Positions 32,667 to 41,189 of a stretch of 41,218 bases of DNA are shown piece after piece. A program made the translations under genes and the position numbers. Origin of the DNA: Bacillota bacterium (GTDB lineage Bacteria; Bacillota; Desulfotomaculia; Desulfotomaculales; Desulfallaceae); contig JAKSCU010000364.1 in assembly GCA_022360435.1 (NCBI GenBank), positions 1 to 41,218 on the forward strand, in the 5' to 3' direction. Position 1 is the first letter of the stretch, and every line of letters starts with the position of its first letter. Under the pieces are notes generated by a model. It had not been told where the DNA came from, made no database searches, and saw nothing but the letters and a program-made list of their open reading frames with translations.

Positions 32667-34157
32667 ATGTCCGACCTATTATACGCGGTAAACGCCATTG
32701 CTCAGCCGATGAATTTTTTGATCCTGGTGGCCGGAGTGACGCTGGGCCTGCTTAGCGGCGCAACCCCCGGCGTCAGCGGCACCATGATGGTGGTTTTGTT
32801 GATTCCGTTGACCTACTCCCTTGAACCGGACGCGGCTTTCCTGCTGCTTTGTTCCGTTTATTGCTCGGCGGTTTTCTCCGGGTCCATCAGCGCCATATTG
32901 TTTCGCACTCCCGGCGCGCCGGAAGCCGTGGCCACCTCTTTGGACGGCTATCCCATGGCCCAGGGGGGACAAGCCCCCCTGGCCCTGGGTATATCGGTAT
33001 TCAGCTCGGCCACCGGCGGCCTGGTGGGAACACTATTGCTGATGGCCATTGCCCCGCAGTTGGCCAAAGTGGCTCTAAAATTCGGCCCGCCGGAATACTT
33101 CGCCTTGGCCGTGCTGGGCTTGAGCGTAATAACCGTAATGGGAGCCAACAACTTAATCAAATCTTTCCTGGCCGCCGGCTTCGGCTTGTTTTTAGCCACC
33201 GTGGGCATAGACGCCATGACGGGCGTAGCCCGGTTTACTTTTGGCGTCACGGGGCTGATGGGCGGTATTGATTTCATCCCGGTCCTGATTGGCTTATTTG
33301 CCGTATCCGAGGTGTTGCGCCGTTTTATGGGCGATTTGACCGTGCGGGAAAAAATGGCCCGCGTCAGCTCCAGGCTGCCGGATTTAAAAATGATGCGTAC
33401 GCTTGCCGGCACCATCGCCAGGTCCTCCCTTATCGGCACCGCCATAGGCATACTGCCGGGTATCGGGGCCACCACGGCCTCCATAGTCAGTTACAGCGAG
33501 GCCATGCGCTGGTCCAAAACGCCCGAAAAATTCGGCACGGGACACTCCGAAGGCATTGCCGCTCCCGAATCAGCCAATAACGCCGCCGCCAACGGAGCCA
33601 TGGTGCCGCTGTTAGCTCTGGGCATACCGGGCAGCGCCACCACCGCGGTTATGCTCGGAGCGTTCATCCTGCACGGTGTCAAACCGGGACCCCTGATGTT
33701 TACGGAACAGTCGCATCTGGTACACACCATTTTTGCCGGGTTGTTTTTATGCAACTTTCTTATCTTGATTATATCCAAGCCTTTTATCAGCGCCTTTGCC
33801 AATATTATTAGAATTCCCTACTATTTCTTGGGGCCGGTGATTTTGCTGCTTTGCATCATAGGTTCCTTTGCCATCCGCAACAATGTGCTGGACATCTGGC
33901 TAACCATGCTTTTTGGTTTTGTGGGTTATGTAATGGAAAAACACCAATTCCCGCTGGCTCCGGTTATCCTGGGCTTGGTGTTGGGTGGACTGGCCGAGCA
34001 GGAGTTAAGGCGCTCGCTGATAGTTTCCGGCGGCGATTGGGGAGTATTTTTCCAAAGCCCCATTTCAGCCGTTTTACTGCTAGCCGCAGCTGTTTCCGTA
34101 GTTTTATCCTTAGTTAGTTTGCTGCGGAAAAAGAAACAAACCGCGGCGGACGCCTAA
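32667..34157 (+). CDS. tctA: Tripartite tricarboxylate transporter large subunit (TctA)
   Basis: 496 aa with about 12 membrane segments. Family motifs are [20 protein letters not shown] near the N-terminus, the duplicated counterpart [20 protein letters not shown] in the middle, and [17 protein letters not shown]. It forms the transport channel, ion-coupled. ATG at 32667 with GGAAAGGGGG. ilvC follows 32 bp downstream in the same direction, which points to one transcript. Confidence 0.95.
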   Translation: MSDLLYAVNAIAQPMNFLILVAGVTLGLLSGATPGVSGTMMVVLLIPLTYSLEPDAAFLLLCSVYCSAVFSGSISAILFRTPGAPEAVATSLDGYPMAQGGQAPLALGISVFSSATGGLVGTLLLMAIAPQLAKVALKFGPPEYFALAVLGLSVITVMGANNLIKSFLAAGFGLFLATVGIDAMTGVARFTFGVTGLMGGIDFIPVLIGLFAVSEVLRRFMGDLTVREKMARVSSRLPDLKMMRTLAGTIARSSLIGTAIGILPGIGATTASIVSYSEAMRWSKTPEKFGTGHSEGIAAPESANNAAANGAMVPLLALGIPGSATTAVMLGAFILHGVKPGPLMFTEQSHLVHTIFAGLFLCNFLILIISKPFISAFANIIRIPYYFLGPVILLLCIIGSFAIRNNVLDIWLTMLFGFVGYVMEKHQFPLAPVILGLVLGGLAEQELRRSLIVSGGDWGVFFQSPISAVLLLAAAVSVVLSLVSLLRKKKQTAADA

Positions 34158-34189
34158 ATCTAAAACATAAAAGAGGAGAGAATGGACAA

Positions 34190-35188
34190 ATGGCCAAAGT
34201 GTTTTATGACCGGGATGCCGACTTAAACTTGTTAAAAGAAAAAAAAATCGCGGTGCTGGGTTACGGCAGTCAGGGGCATGCCCAGGCATTAAACCTGAAG
34301 GACAGCGGGCTGGATGTTCTGGTGGGGCTGCGCCCGGACAGTCCCAGCCGGAAAAAGGCGGCGGAAGCCGGCTTGGAATCGCTACCAATACCTGAAGCTT
34401 GCGCGGCGGCCAACATTATTCAAGTGTTGCTACCCGACGAGTTGCAGGCCCAGGTGTACTCGGAGCATATAGCCCCCCACCTGGCCGCGGGTAAAGTGCT
34501 GATGTTTTCGCACGGTTTCAATATTCACTTCCACCAAATCGTGCCGCCCGCCCATATAGACGTGCTGATGGTGGCCCCCAAAAGTCCCGGTCACCTGGTG
34601 CGCAGAATGTATACCAATGGAATGGGTGTCCCCGCGCTGCTGGCGGTGCACCAGGATTTCACCGGCCAAGCCAGAGACTTGGGGCTGGCCTACGCCAAGG
34701 GCATAGGCTGCACCCAGGCGGGAGTTTTCGAAACCACTTTCAGGGAGGAAACTGAAACCGACCTGTTCGGGGAGCAGGCGGTGTTGTGCGGCGGCCTGAC
34801 CGAGTTGATTAAGGCCGGATTCGACACCCTGCTGGAAGCCGGGTACGCGCCGGAGATGGCTTATTTCGAATGCCTGCACGAAATAAAACTAATCATCGAT
34901 TTGATTTACGAGGGCGGGCTTAAGGCCATGCGCCACTCGGTAAGCAATACCTGCGAATATGGCGACTATACCCGCGGGCCCCGTATCGTCACCGGCGAGA
35001 CAAGGCTGGAGATGAAAAGGATCTTGCAGGAAATCCAGGCCGGCCGTTTCGCCAGGGAATGGCTGCTGGAAAATAAAGCCAACCGCCCGGTATTCAACGC
35101 CATTAAAAAAAGGGAAAGCGAGCTGTTGGTTGAAACTGTGGGTGAGGAAATCCGCAGCATGATGCCGTGGTTAACTAATAAAACTTGA
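34190..35188 (+). CDS. ilvC: Ketol-acid reductoisomerase
   Basis: 332 aa, the class I length. Rossmann motif [20 protein letters not shown] with the cofactor loop [14 protein letters not shown]108 in FSHGF, and all four metal ligands D191, E195 (ETDLFGEQ), E227 and E231 (FECLHEIK). The knotted C-terminal domain includes [12 protein letters not shown]. The enzyme converts acetolactate to dihydroxyisovalerate in valine synthesis and in some bacteria also reduces ketopantoate. ATG at 34190 with GAGGAG. No ilvB, ilvD or leu genes are nearby; instead it follows tctCBA, an unusual location. Confidence 0.95.
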   Translation: MAKVFYDRDADLNLLKEKKIAVLGYGSQGHAQALNLKDSGLDVLVGLRPDSPSRKKAAEAGLESLPIPEACAAANIIQVLLPDELQAQVYSEHIAPHLAAGKVLMFSHGFNIHFHQIVPPAHIDVLMVAPKSPGHLVRRMYTNGMGVPALLAVHQDFTGQARDLGLAYAKGIGCTQAGVFETTFREETETDLFGEQAVLCGGLTELIKAGFDTLLEAGYAPEMAYFECLHEIKLIIDLIYEGGLKAMRHSVSNTCEYGDYTRGPRIVTGETRLEMKRILQEIQAGRFAREWLLENKANRPVFNAIKKRESELLVETVGEEIRSMMPWLTNKT

Positions 35189-35233
35189 TTTGCTCAAAAA
35201 TAGTTTAGGCTAAAGAGATTGTTTTAGGCCACA

Positions 35234-35266
35234 TAGCCGGTAAATGCCTGCGGCATTTACCGGCTA
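35234..35266. terminator. Long perfect hairpin downstream of ilvC
   Basis: TAGCCGGTAAATGCC at 35234-35248 and GGCATTTACCGGCTA at 35252-35266 form a 15-bp perfect stem with a 3-nt loop. CTTTTCC follows a few bases later. It may end the tct-ilvC transcript, although the T-run is not adjacent to the stem. Confidence 0.5.
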
Positions 35267-35368
35267 CCGGCAGCTTTTCCACCAAGCTAGCTTTTTTAAA
35301 TTCGTCTTTATTTTTTTATCAAAATCAATTTCCCACGTTGTTTTATTTAATGGCCAAATATGATAGTG

Positions 35369-35573
35369 TTATTTGGAGTCCACAATTCTGCTAATGGAAA
35401 ACCCCATATTTATGGCCATCTCTCCTTCCGCTTTTTTATCTACTTTATATTTATTATCGTTAGATCCTCTCCGACCTCACCGATGACTGTAAACCCTTTA
35501 TCTTCCTAGACGTCTTTTTTCATAATGTGCTTCATTGTCGGGTCATCTTCAACAACCTTACGGATATTTTCAC
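35369..35573 (-). pseudogene. Decayed response-regulator gene (receiver N-terminus)
   Basis: A GTG at 35573 follows GGAGGG with 7 nt spacing and begins KISV; after a small frameshift the sequence continues VVEDDPTMKHIMKKDV, an in-frame TAG, then EDKGFTVIGEVGEDL. This order matches beta1, acidic pair, helix 1 and beta2 of a receiver domain. A second frameshift leads to KKAEGEMAINMGFSISRIVDSK and a stop at 35369. The phospho-acceptor region and output domain are gone. At least two frameshifts and one stop mark it as dead. Confidence 0.5.
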
Positions 35574-35814
35574 AATGAATCCCTCCTGCCCTGGGCGTCA
35601 CCGCCATGCTGGCGGTGCTGGGTGTCTATGTCCAACTTATATATAATTTAGTAAGGTGTCCCTTAAATTAACCCTCCCCCGTGAAATTTAATTCCCTTGC
35701 TTTTTTAAAAAAACAATCGTATCAAGACAAATAAAAACAGCTTGGACTCCTGCTCTTACAGGTAAATGTTAATTTTAGACCTGGTTTTAATGGCTATATA
35801 TTATATAGGCCGCA

Positions 35815-35843
35815 TTGATACTTTCAGAGTATAAAGGTTTAAT
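35815..35843 (+). promoter_or_regulatory. Candidate sigma-A promoter of the sigma-54 activator gene
   Basis: TTGATA at 35815-35820, a 17-bp spacer and TTTAAT at 35838-35843, ending 95 bp before the start codon. Confidence 0.4.
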
Positions 35844-35938
35844 TTATGAGATGTCGAAAATTAGTAAGCAGCGATGACTGGAAAAGCTATTAATCATTGT
35901 TTCTCTTTTGCTGCCAGACATGGTAAAATGCATTAATA

Positions 35939-36982
35939 ATGGTGGGTGCCGACAAATTGATTGACTGGCATAATATACAATCAGTGGCGAATCAAGTGGG
36001 TATGGTTATAAACAGCAACCATAAGGGCAAGCAACTGGTATCGATGGCGTATAAAATAGCGCGCAAAAATATGAATGTGCTGGTTACGGGCGAAACCGGC
36101 ACCGGCAAGGAAGTTATGGCCAGATTTATCCACGCGGCCAGCAGCCGGGCCGACAGCATATTCATTCCGGTGAACTGCGGGGCTATTAACGAAAGCTTGT
36201 TGGAAAGTGAACTGTTCGGCCACGAAAAGGGGGCCTTTACGGGCGCTGTCAGCACCCGTAAAGGTATTTTTGAGTTGGCCCATAAAGGCACCCTGTTTCT
36301 GGACGAACTGGCGGACGCCGCCCGCACAACCCAGGTGAAGCTCCTCCGGGTCATTGAAACCGGCGAATTTCTGCGGGTGGGCGGCGAAAAGACAATTACC
36401 AGCAATGCAAGGATTATAGCCGCCACCAACGCCGATATAGAATCTCTGGTGCAAGACAAGAAATTTCGGGAAGACCTATTCTACCGGCTGGACGTGGTGC
36501 GCCTGGAGCTAATGCCTTTAAGACAGCGATTAGAGGACATACCGGCTCTTGTGCAACATTTTGCCGCCAAGTTCACGGGAGGCGGCCACACGCCCGCTTT
36601 TCCGGACAGCGTCCTCAACGCTTTAATGTCATATCCCTGGCACGGCAATATTCGGGAATTGCAAAACGTGGTGCAACAAATACTGGCCGGCGATATTAAA
36701 AAAACTGTGGCCTTAAAAGACCTGCCCCCGAAAGTTTTGAACCACGCCGCAAACTATAAAACTACTTCCACATCCTCGCCGGCCCCTGATATTTTCCGCC
36801 TCAATAGCGGCCTGACTATCAAAACAGGCCATGCCCCCACCATTTTCCTGCCCCGCAGCCTAAGAGAGGTGGAGCGGGAACATATCGAAAAAACATTGGC
36901 TTTTTTCGAAGGCAATGTATCCATGGCAGCCAGGGCTCTCGGCCTGAGCCGGGCCACCCTTTATCGCAAAATTAAACAATAA
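35939..36982 (+). CDS. Sigma-54-dependent transcriptional activator without sensory domain
   Basis: 347 aa. The AAA+ domain starts almost at the N-terminus: Walker A GETGTGKE, the sigma-54 contact loop GAFTGA, Walker B GTLFLDEL, Arg finger region FREDLFYRLDVVRLELMPLRQR and sensor II YPWHGNIRELQN. The C-terminal Fis-type helix-turn-helix is REVEREHIEKTLAFFEGNVSMAARALGLSRATLYRKIKQ. Only about 25 residues precede the ATPase, so there is no receiver, GAF or PAS input. Such proteins (PspF-like) are controlled by partner proteins or expression level. ATG at 35939; the ribosome binding site is weak. The next gene carries a sigma-54 promoter. Confidence 0.93.
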   Translation: MVGADKLIDWHNIQSVANQVGMVINSNHKGKQLVSMAYKIARKNMNVLVTGETGTGKEVMARFIHAASSRADSIFIPVNCGAINESLLESELFGHEKGAFTGAVSTRKGIFELAHKGTLFLDELADAARTTQVKLLRVIETGEFLRVGGEKTITSNARIIAATNADIESLVQDKKFREDLFYRLDVVRLELMPLRQRLEDIPALVQHFAAKFTGGGHTPAFPDSVLNALMSYPWHGNIRELQNVVQQILAGDIKKTVALKDLPPKVLNHAANYKTTSTSSPAPDIFRLNSGLTIKTGHAPTIFLPRSLREVEREHIEKTLAFFEGNVSMAARALGLSRATLYRKIKQ

Positions 36983-37321
36983 TCCCGCTGTTTTTTTGCA
37001 AAATGATACTTTTTTCGATATTTTTTGCTACATGTCTTATAATTCAACAGCCCGTGCCTCCGGTTTATCACGCGCCGCCATCTTTTTCGGAGTCTATACC
37101 CAAGCCACGCTTTCATTCGATTTCAGCAACGCGCGCCGCAGACAACGACCGGCCGCACTTTTGTTGTTGGCTCGGCGCTTTATGCCAAGCCTGGATTTTA
37201 ACTGGCACATTTATTGCGTTTCCAAATTATAGTTTGGTTATTGCCGAAGATTTGTATTTCTAGTAAAATACAACCCGCCATGCAGCTGTAAACAAATTAA
37301 AATCTAAAGGAGGAACAATCC
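36983..37321. other. Regulatory intergenic region before the chemoreceptor gene
   Basis: 339 bp without a gene. It holds a -24/-12 promoter at 37203-37217, an imperfect inverted repeat GGCTCGGC/GCCAAGCC at 37169-37191 just upstream of it, and the AAAGGAGG site of the next gene. Activator-binding sites are expected here, but I cannot pinpoint them. Confidence 0.55.
37203..37217 (+). promoter_or_regulatory. Sigma-54 (-24/-12) promoter
   Basis: TGGCAC-ATTTA-TTGC matches the sigma-54 consensus at every conserved base, with the correct GG-N10-GC spacing. It lies about 105 bp upstream of the chemoreceptor start and directly downstream of a sigma-54 activator gene. Confidence 0.8.
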
Positions 37322-38503
37322 ATGCTTCTTAGCAAACCGGCGGTAAACACACAGGCCAGCAAAAATACGGGCGATGGAGCCGATTTCGTGACAGCCCTGG
37401 CTTATTTTTCCCTCACCCACACCGAACTGATCTCTTTTTTGGCCATGCTCAAAGTGAAAGAAATCGGCCAGCAAGCCGCAGAACTGACCTCCACCAGCCA
37501 AAATATGGCCGCCATGTCCGAGCAGGTTTCAACATCCGTGCAGCAAATAAACGACGCTATTCAGGAAGTCACCTCGGGCGCCCAGGAAAGCACAAATAGG
37601 CTGACTGAACTGGGCGAATTGGGCCAGCGCACCGAATCAGTGCTCCACGACATGATTGGCAACACCGAGGAGCTTGGCGTCCAAGTTAAGCATATTGATG
37701 ACATTACCCAAAATGTTTCCGATATTGCCGACCAGACCAATCTACTGGCCCTTAACGCCGCCATAGAAGCCGCACGGGCCGGAGAAGCCGGCCGGGGTTT
37801 TAACGTGGTGGCGGAGGAAGTGCGCAAACTGGCCGGCCAAACCAAACAGGCCGTGGGCAACGTAAAGGAAATATCCGACCAGATGAACGCCAAATCTTCC
37901 GAGAGCGGCGCTAAAGTCATACAAGTAAAGAATACCTTCATTCAGTACCTGGAAAACACCGCGTCCGTCGGAAAAACCATCCGGGAAAGCTCCCACCACG
38001 TGGAGGAATGCGCCGGTATGGTTGAAAGTATCAACAGCGCCATGGAAGAGTACACCGCCACGGCGGAAGAGCTGTCCAGCGTGGCTGAAAATTTAACCAG
38101 CAACACGGTTTTTATCAGCGATGTTCTGAAAAACGAAGCCGGCTATCTGGGCCAAATTGTCGGCCCCAACCTGAAACTGTCGGACAGCCACACGATAATT
38201 AATATACTGGCCAAACGACTGGTGGATCACGCCGACTTTTTAAAAAAAGTAATGTCCGAGGCCGGCAGTGGAGTTAAAGTGAAAAATCACCACGAATGCG
38301 CCTTTGGCAAATGGTACGACCAAAATAAAAACCAGTACGGCCATTTGCAAGCTTTCCAGGACATCGACGCGCCGCACGAGCAGGTGCACGAGAGCGGCCA
38401 AAAGCTGGCCCGGAACTGCTCCTCCAACAATGTTGAGGAACTGATGCACGCCTCGGCCGGCATGCTTAAAGCTTTTATCAAGCTGCGCCAATCGATTACC
38501 TAA
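37322..38503 (+). CDS. Soluble methyl-accepting chemotaxis protein with CZB zinc-binding domain
   Basis: 393 aa with no membrane segment. The signalling domain has the conserved hairpin tip: [38 protein letters not shown]. Residues about 300-393 form a chemoreceptor zinc-binding (CZB) domain with the ligand pattern DHADFLKKV (His), [10 protein letters not shown] (Cys) and [10 protein letters not shown] (His). CZB domains sense zinc or oxidants such as hypochlorous acid. Cytoplasmic; signals to CheA/CheW. ATG at 37322 with AAAGGAGGAAC. It is expected to be transcribed by sigma-54 RNA polymerase. Confidence 0.93.
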   Translation: MLLSKPAVNTQASKNTGDGADFVTALAYFSLTHTELISFLAMLKVKEIGQQAAELTSTSQNMAAMSEQVSTSVQQINDAIQEVTSGAQESTNRLTELGELGQRTESVLHDMIGNTEELGVQVKHIDDITQNVSDIADQTNLLALNAAIEAARAGEAGRGFNVVAEEVRKLAGQTKQAVGNVKEISDQMNAKSSESGAKVIQVKNTFIQYLENTASVGKTIRESSHHVEECAGMVESINSAMEEYTATAEELSSVAENLTSNTVFISDVLKNEAGYLGQIVGPNLKLSDSHTIINILAKRLVDHADFLKKVMSEAGSGVKVKNHHECAFGKWYDQNKNQYGHLQAFQDIDAPHEQVHESGQKLARNCSSNNVEELMHASAGMLKAFIKLRQSIT

Positions 38504-38546
38504 CCTTGTCCATCGCCGGGCGCCATACAACGGGCTGCGCCGATAC

Positions 38547-38575
38547 GACCGGGAATTGTGTTTCCGGTCTTTTGC
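38547..38575 (+). terminator. Intrinsic terminator of the chemoreceptor gene
   Basis: GACCGG at 38547-38552 pairs with CCGGTC at 38564-38569, followed by TTTTGCTTT, 44 bp past the stop. Confidence 0.65.
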
Positions 38576-38610
38576 TTTGCGCGCCCGGTAAACCCAACCT
38601 TATTTTCAAT

Positions 38611-38698
38611 CAAAAAAGCGCACTCATTCAGTTCCCCCTGTGTGCGCCTTTTTTGATACTTTTATCCTCTGCCCTTGCCATAAATATGGCCGGGGTAT
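38611..38698 (+). repeat. Dispersed two-hairpin repeat, copy 4
   Basis: CAAAAAAGCGCAC at 38611-38623 pairs with GTGCGCCTTTTTTG from 38642 around the loop TCATTCAGTTCCCCCTGT, then GATACTTTTATCCTC. The second, degenerate palindrome TTGCCATAAATATGGCCGG runs to about 38693, then GGTAT. It lies between the convergent chemoreceptor and gatD genes. Confidence 0.8.
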
Positions 38699-38727
38699 CC
38701 GGTTTTGAAAAAGTTTTTCTTTTAAAC

Positions 38728-39462
38728 TCATGGTTGGTTGCCCAGCAGCTTTTCAGCCATGGCCTGGTTGGCCCGCTTCTCAAAAGCGTCATCCAGAGGT
38801 TCCAGCCGGTTGTCCAACCCCTTTCTTTGCAGCGACAGCGAGATTAGCAAATCGGTGAGCGCCGGGTTTTTGGGCAACAGCGGTCCGTGCAGGTAAGTGC
38901 CGAACACGTTTTTGTACCTGGCCCCCTCGGTGCCGTCTATTCCGTTGTTACCGCCGCCGCGCACCACCCGGCCCAGAGGCTGGACGCCGTTTAGGCGCGT
39001 TCTGCCGCCGTGGTTCTCAAAACCCACCAGCCGGGCTTTAATACCGTTCAATTCGGCCTCCACCACCACGTTACCGATAAGCCGGGCGTCGCCGGCCTCG
39101 GTATGGTGATCCATCAGCCCCAGGCCGCGAATCTTTGTTCCGTCGGGCAGGCGGTAATATTTGCCCAAAAGCTGGTAGCCCCCGCAAATAGCCAGCACCA
39201 CCAGCCCCTCTTCCACCGCCGCCCGCAGGTTGTCCACCCGCGCCGCCAGGTCTTGGGCCATGAGGTCCTGTTCCCGGTCCGAACCACCGCCGATAAATAA
39301 AAAATCGTAATCCTGACACTGCACTTTATCGCCCAGGTTTACTTCCATGACCCGAACCGGTATGCCCCGCCACCGGCAACGCTGGGTAAAGGCTATTATG
39401 TTGCCCCGATCTCCGTACAGGTTCAGCAAGTCAGGATACAGGTGACACACGGTAAGAGTCAT
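38728..39462 (-). CDS. gatD: Lipid II isoglutaminyl synthase, glutaminase subunit GatD
   Basis: 244 aa. Class I glutamine amidotransferase of the CobB/CobQ type with nucleophile C93 (AICGGYQLLG) and H192 (TYLHGPLLPKNP). It opens with TVCHLYPDLLNLYGDRGN, diagnostic of GatD. GatD supplies ammonia to MurT, which amidates the D-Glu carboxylate of lipid II stem peptides. ATG at 39462 lies inside the 3' end of murT (32-bp overlap), so the two subunits are translationally coupled. Confidence 0.95.
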   Translation of the reverse strand: MTLTVCHLYPDLLNLYGDRGNIIAFTQRCRWRGIPVRVMEVNLGDKVQCQDYDFLFIGGGSDREQDLMAQDLAARVDNLRAAVEEGLVVLAICGGYQLLGKYYRLPDGTKIRGLGLMDHHTEAGDARLIGNVVVEAELNGIKARLVGFENHGGRTRLNGVQPLGRVVRGGGNNGIDGTEGARYKNVFGTYLHGPLLPKNPALTDLLISLSLQRKGLDNRLEPLDDAFEKRANQAMAEKLLGNQP

Positions 39463-40846
39463 GGTGCTTCAACCTTTCTGCCCGCCGGCTTAAAATTTTC
39501 TCCACCGGCCACAACGCGGTATAGGTGGCCAGGATACCCACCGCCCCGCCTTTCCCGTTCAGCACCGCATCCACCGCCCGCCGGTATTCCTTTTCCACAG
39601 CCACCAACCACACCGGCACTCCGGCGTACTTAAGGCGCAGGGCCATATCCTCGGCCCGCTGCCCCGAACACACAAACCGGCTGAACTTTTCCGGGTGCTG
39701 CGCCAGCACCTCGAAATCCACGTCCCACAGCCAAGAGATGTCCCTGCCGTCGGCGTCATTGTCATTGATGGCGATTAACACTTCCTGCCTCGATGATCCC
39801 GGGTCCCTTAAAAGCGCCGAAAGGGCCTGGTTGAAACCCGTGGGGTTCTTCACCAGGGTCAGGACCACGGGTTTGTCCTTATAACGGAAGGATTCCATCC
39901 GGCCCGTGGCCGGCAAGTATTTCTCCAGGCTGGCGGCGGCCGTTTGTGGAGCCACCCCCAGGGACAGCGAAGTGGTGAACGCCGCCAAGGCATTGTAAAG
40001 ATTATGTATTCCCCGCACCGGCAGGTTAACTTCCCAGTAGCCGCCGGGCCCCTTTACCGCCGCTTTGAGGCCGGTTTGGTCTTCGAACACCGACGAAGCC
40101 TCCAGGTCTGGTTTCGGGCGGGCAAATCCACACCCGGGACATGAATAATCCCCCAGTTGGCTGTAAATGTAAATCCCGTAACTTAAAGCTGTTCCGCATA
40201 AAGGGCAAAACTTGGCTTCCCTGCTGTATGAAGGGCCGGCGGACAGTTGGGGCGCCGGCCTAATACCGTAAAAAAGCGCCGGAAAACCCGTCTCGCCCGC
40301 CAGGCGGGCCACCAGCGGGTCGTCACCGTTCAGTATTAATTTTACACCGCCGGGCAGCTTGGGCAAGGCCGCCATAACCTTTTGGACAGTGGTGTCAAGC
40401 TCGCCGTACCGGTCCAACTGGTCCCGGAAAAAATTGGTTACAACCACCGTATCCGGCTTGATCCAGGTGGAAACCAACGGGAAAACCGCTTCGTCCACTT
40501 CCAGCACGGCGTAATCGCAGTTAATCCGGCCCGTAAAATTGCCCGCCCGGATAAAAGCCGTAGCCACTCCGGTCATCAGATTGGCGCCTTCCCGATTGAC
40601 CACAACCCTAAAACCGGCTTGTTCCAAAATACCCGCCAGCATGTTGTTGGTGGTGGTTTTGCCGTTGGTGCCGGTGACCATGACAACCCCTTTGCGGGCT
40701 TGTCCGCGGAAGCGGCTCAACAACCCCGGGCATATGCGCAGCGCCAGCTTGCCGGGCAGAGTAGACCCCCGGCCACGACCGGTAATGCGGCTCAGAAACA
40801 TAGCCAGCCTGGCCACTAAAATGGCCAGCATCAAGCGTAAATACAT
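39431..40846 (-). CDS. murT: Lipid II isoglutaminyl synthase, Mur ligase subunit MurT
   Basis: 471 aa. One N-terminal hydrophobic segment (about 5-20), Mur ligase P-loop TGTNGKTTTNNM, a four-Cys zinc ribbon in the central domain (CPLCG and CPGCG), RGIHNLYNALAA, and the C-terminal DUF1727 with NDNDADGRDISWLWDVDFE. It uses ATP and ammonia from GatD to convert isoglutamate to isoglutamine in lipid II at the inner membrane face. ATG at 40846 with AGAGGTAG. murT-gatD is typical of Gram-positive bacteria. Confidence 0.96.
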   Translation of the reverse strand: MYLRLMLAILVARLAMFLSRITGRGRGSTLPGKLALRICPGLLSRFRGQARKGVVMVTGTNGKTTTNNMLAGILEQAGFRVVVNREGANLMTGVATAFIRAGNFTGRINCDYAVLEVDEAVFPLVSTWIKPDTVVVTNFFRDQLDRYGELDTTVQKVMAALPKLPGGVKLILNGDDPLVARLAGETGFPALFYGIRPAPQLSAGPSYSREAKFCPLCGTALSYGIYIYSQLGDYSCPGCGFARPKPDLEASSVFEDQTGLKAAVKGPGGYWEVNLPVRGIHNLYNALAAFTTSLSLGVAPQTAAASLEKYLPATGRMESFRYKDKPVVLTLVKNPTGFNQALSALLRDPGSSRQEVLIAINDNDADGRDISWLWDVDFEVLAQHPEKFSRFVCSGQRAEDMALRLKYAGVPVWLVAVEKEYRRAVDAVLNGKGGAVGILATYTALWPVEKILSRRAERLKHHDSYRVSPVS

Positions 40847-40940
40847 AGTCTACCTCTACACTGATTTGCTTTGTTCCATTTTTTGCAAAGCATGCCTCCG
40901 GACATATTAACAGCCGGATTCGGGGTGGTAAGTATACCCT

Positions 40941-41027
40941 CGGCCATATTTATGGCCGAAATTAAGGACAAAAGTATCAAAAAGCGCACACAGGGGGAAC
41001 TGAATGAGTGCGCTTTTTTTACTTTTC
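40941..41027 (-). repeat. Dispersed two-hairpin repeat, copy 5 (reverse orientation)
   Basis: Read on the minus strand: GTAAAAAAAGCGCAC pairs with GTGCGCTTTTTGATACTTTT (plus-strand complement at 40970-40989) around TCATTCAGTTCCCCCTGT, then the palindrome CGGCCATAAATATGGCCG (40941-40958) and GGGTATAC. It provides the TAA stop codon of the small gene ending at 41019 and lies just upstream of murT. Confidence 0.8.
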
Positions 41028-41189
41028 AGTCAATGGTTGATAATAAACAACCCCGTCCTGCTTGTAATTGCCGATTAGTTGTTTTGTCGTCATCAAATCC
41101 AGGTTGGCCTGGATTTCGGACAAGCCCAGGAAAATTTCCCAACCCCCGAGAGTCGGGTATATCTTGCGGCATAGCTGGTATGTGTTCAT
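41019..41189 (-). CDS. Small hypothetical protein, 56 aa
   Basis: I do not recognise it. It begins at ATG 41189 (MNTYQLCRKIYPTLGGWEIF) with AAAGGTCAGG upstream; a TTG at 41204 would add five residues. It looks helical and soluble, possibly a small winged-helix fragment (FLGLSEIQANLDLMTTKQLIGNYKQDGVVYYQPL). The stop codon is formed by the outer bases of the repeat at 40941-41027, so the repeat either marks the natural end or cut off a longer gene. Confidence 0.5.
   Translation of the reverse strand: MNTYQLCRKIYPTLGGWEIFLGLSEIQANLDLMTTKQLIGNYKQDGVVYYQPLTEK

Larger units (their letters stand above)
35189..35938. other. 750-bp gene-poor region after ilvC
   Basis: No intact gene. It contains a 15-bp perfect hairpin close behind ilvC, a degraded minus-strand response regulator remnant (35369-35573) and a candidate promoter for the sigma-54 activator (35815-35843). 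The rest is AT-rich sequence in which I see nothing. Confidence 0.6.

Noticed and set aside
35580-35670. Plus-strand hydrophobic stretch (LGVTAMLAVLGVYVQLIYN) after ilvC, first read as a membrane protein scrap
   Set aside because: The opposite strand carries a ribosome binding site and receiver-like sequence that explain the adjoining stretch better; the hydrophobic run has no start and ends quickly.
36996-37263. Two overlapping plus-strand frames between the sigma-54 activator and the chemoreceptor gene
   Set aside because: No ribosome binding site, odd composition, and the sigma-54 promoter lies inside them.
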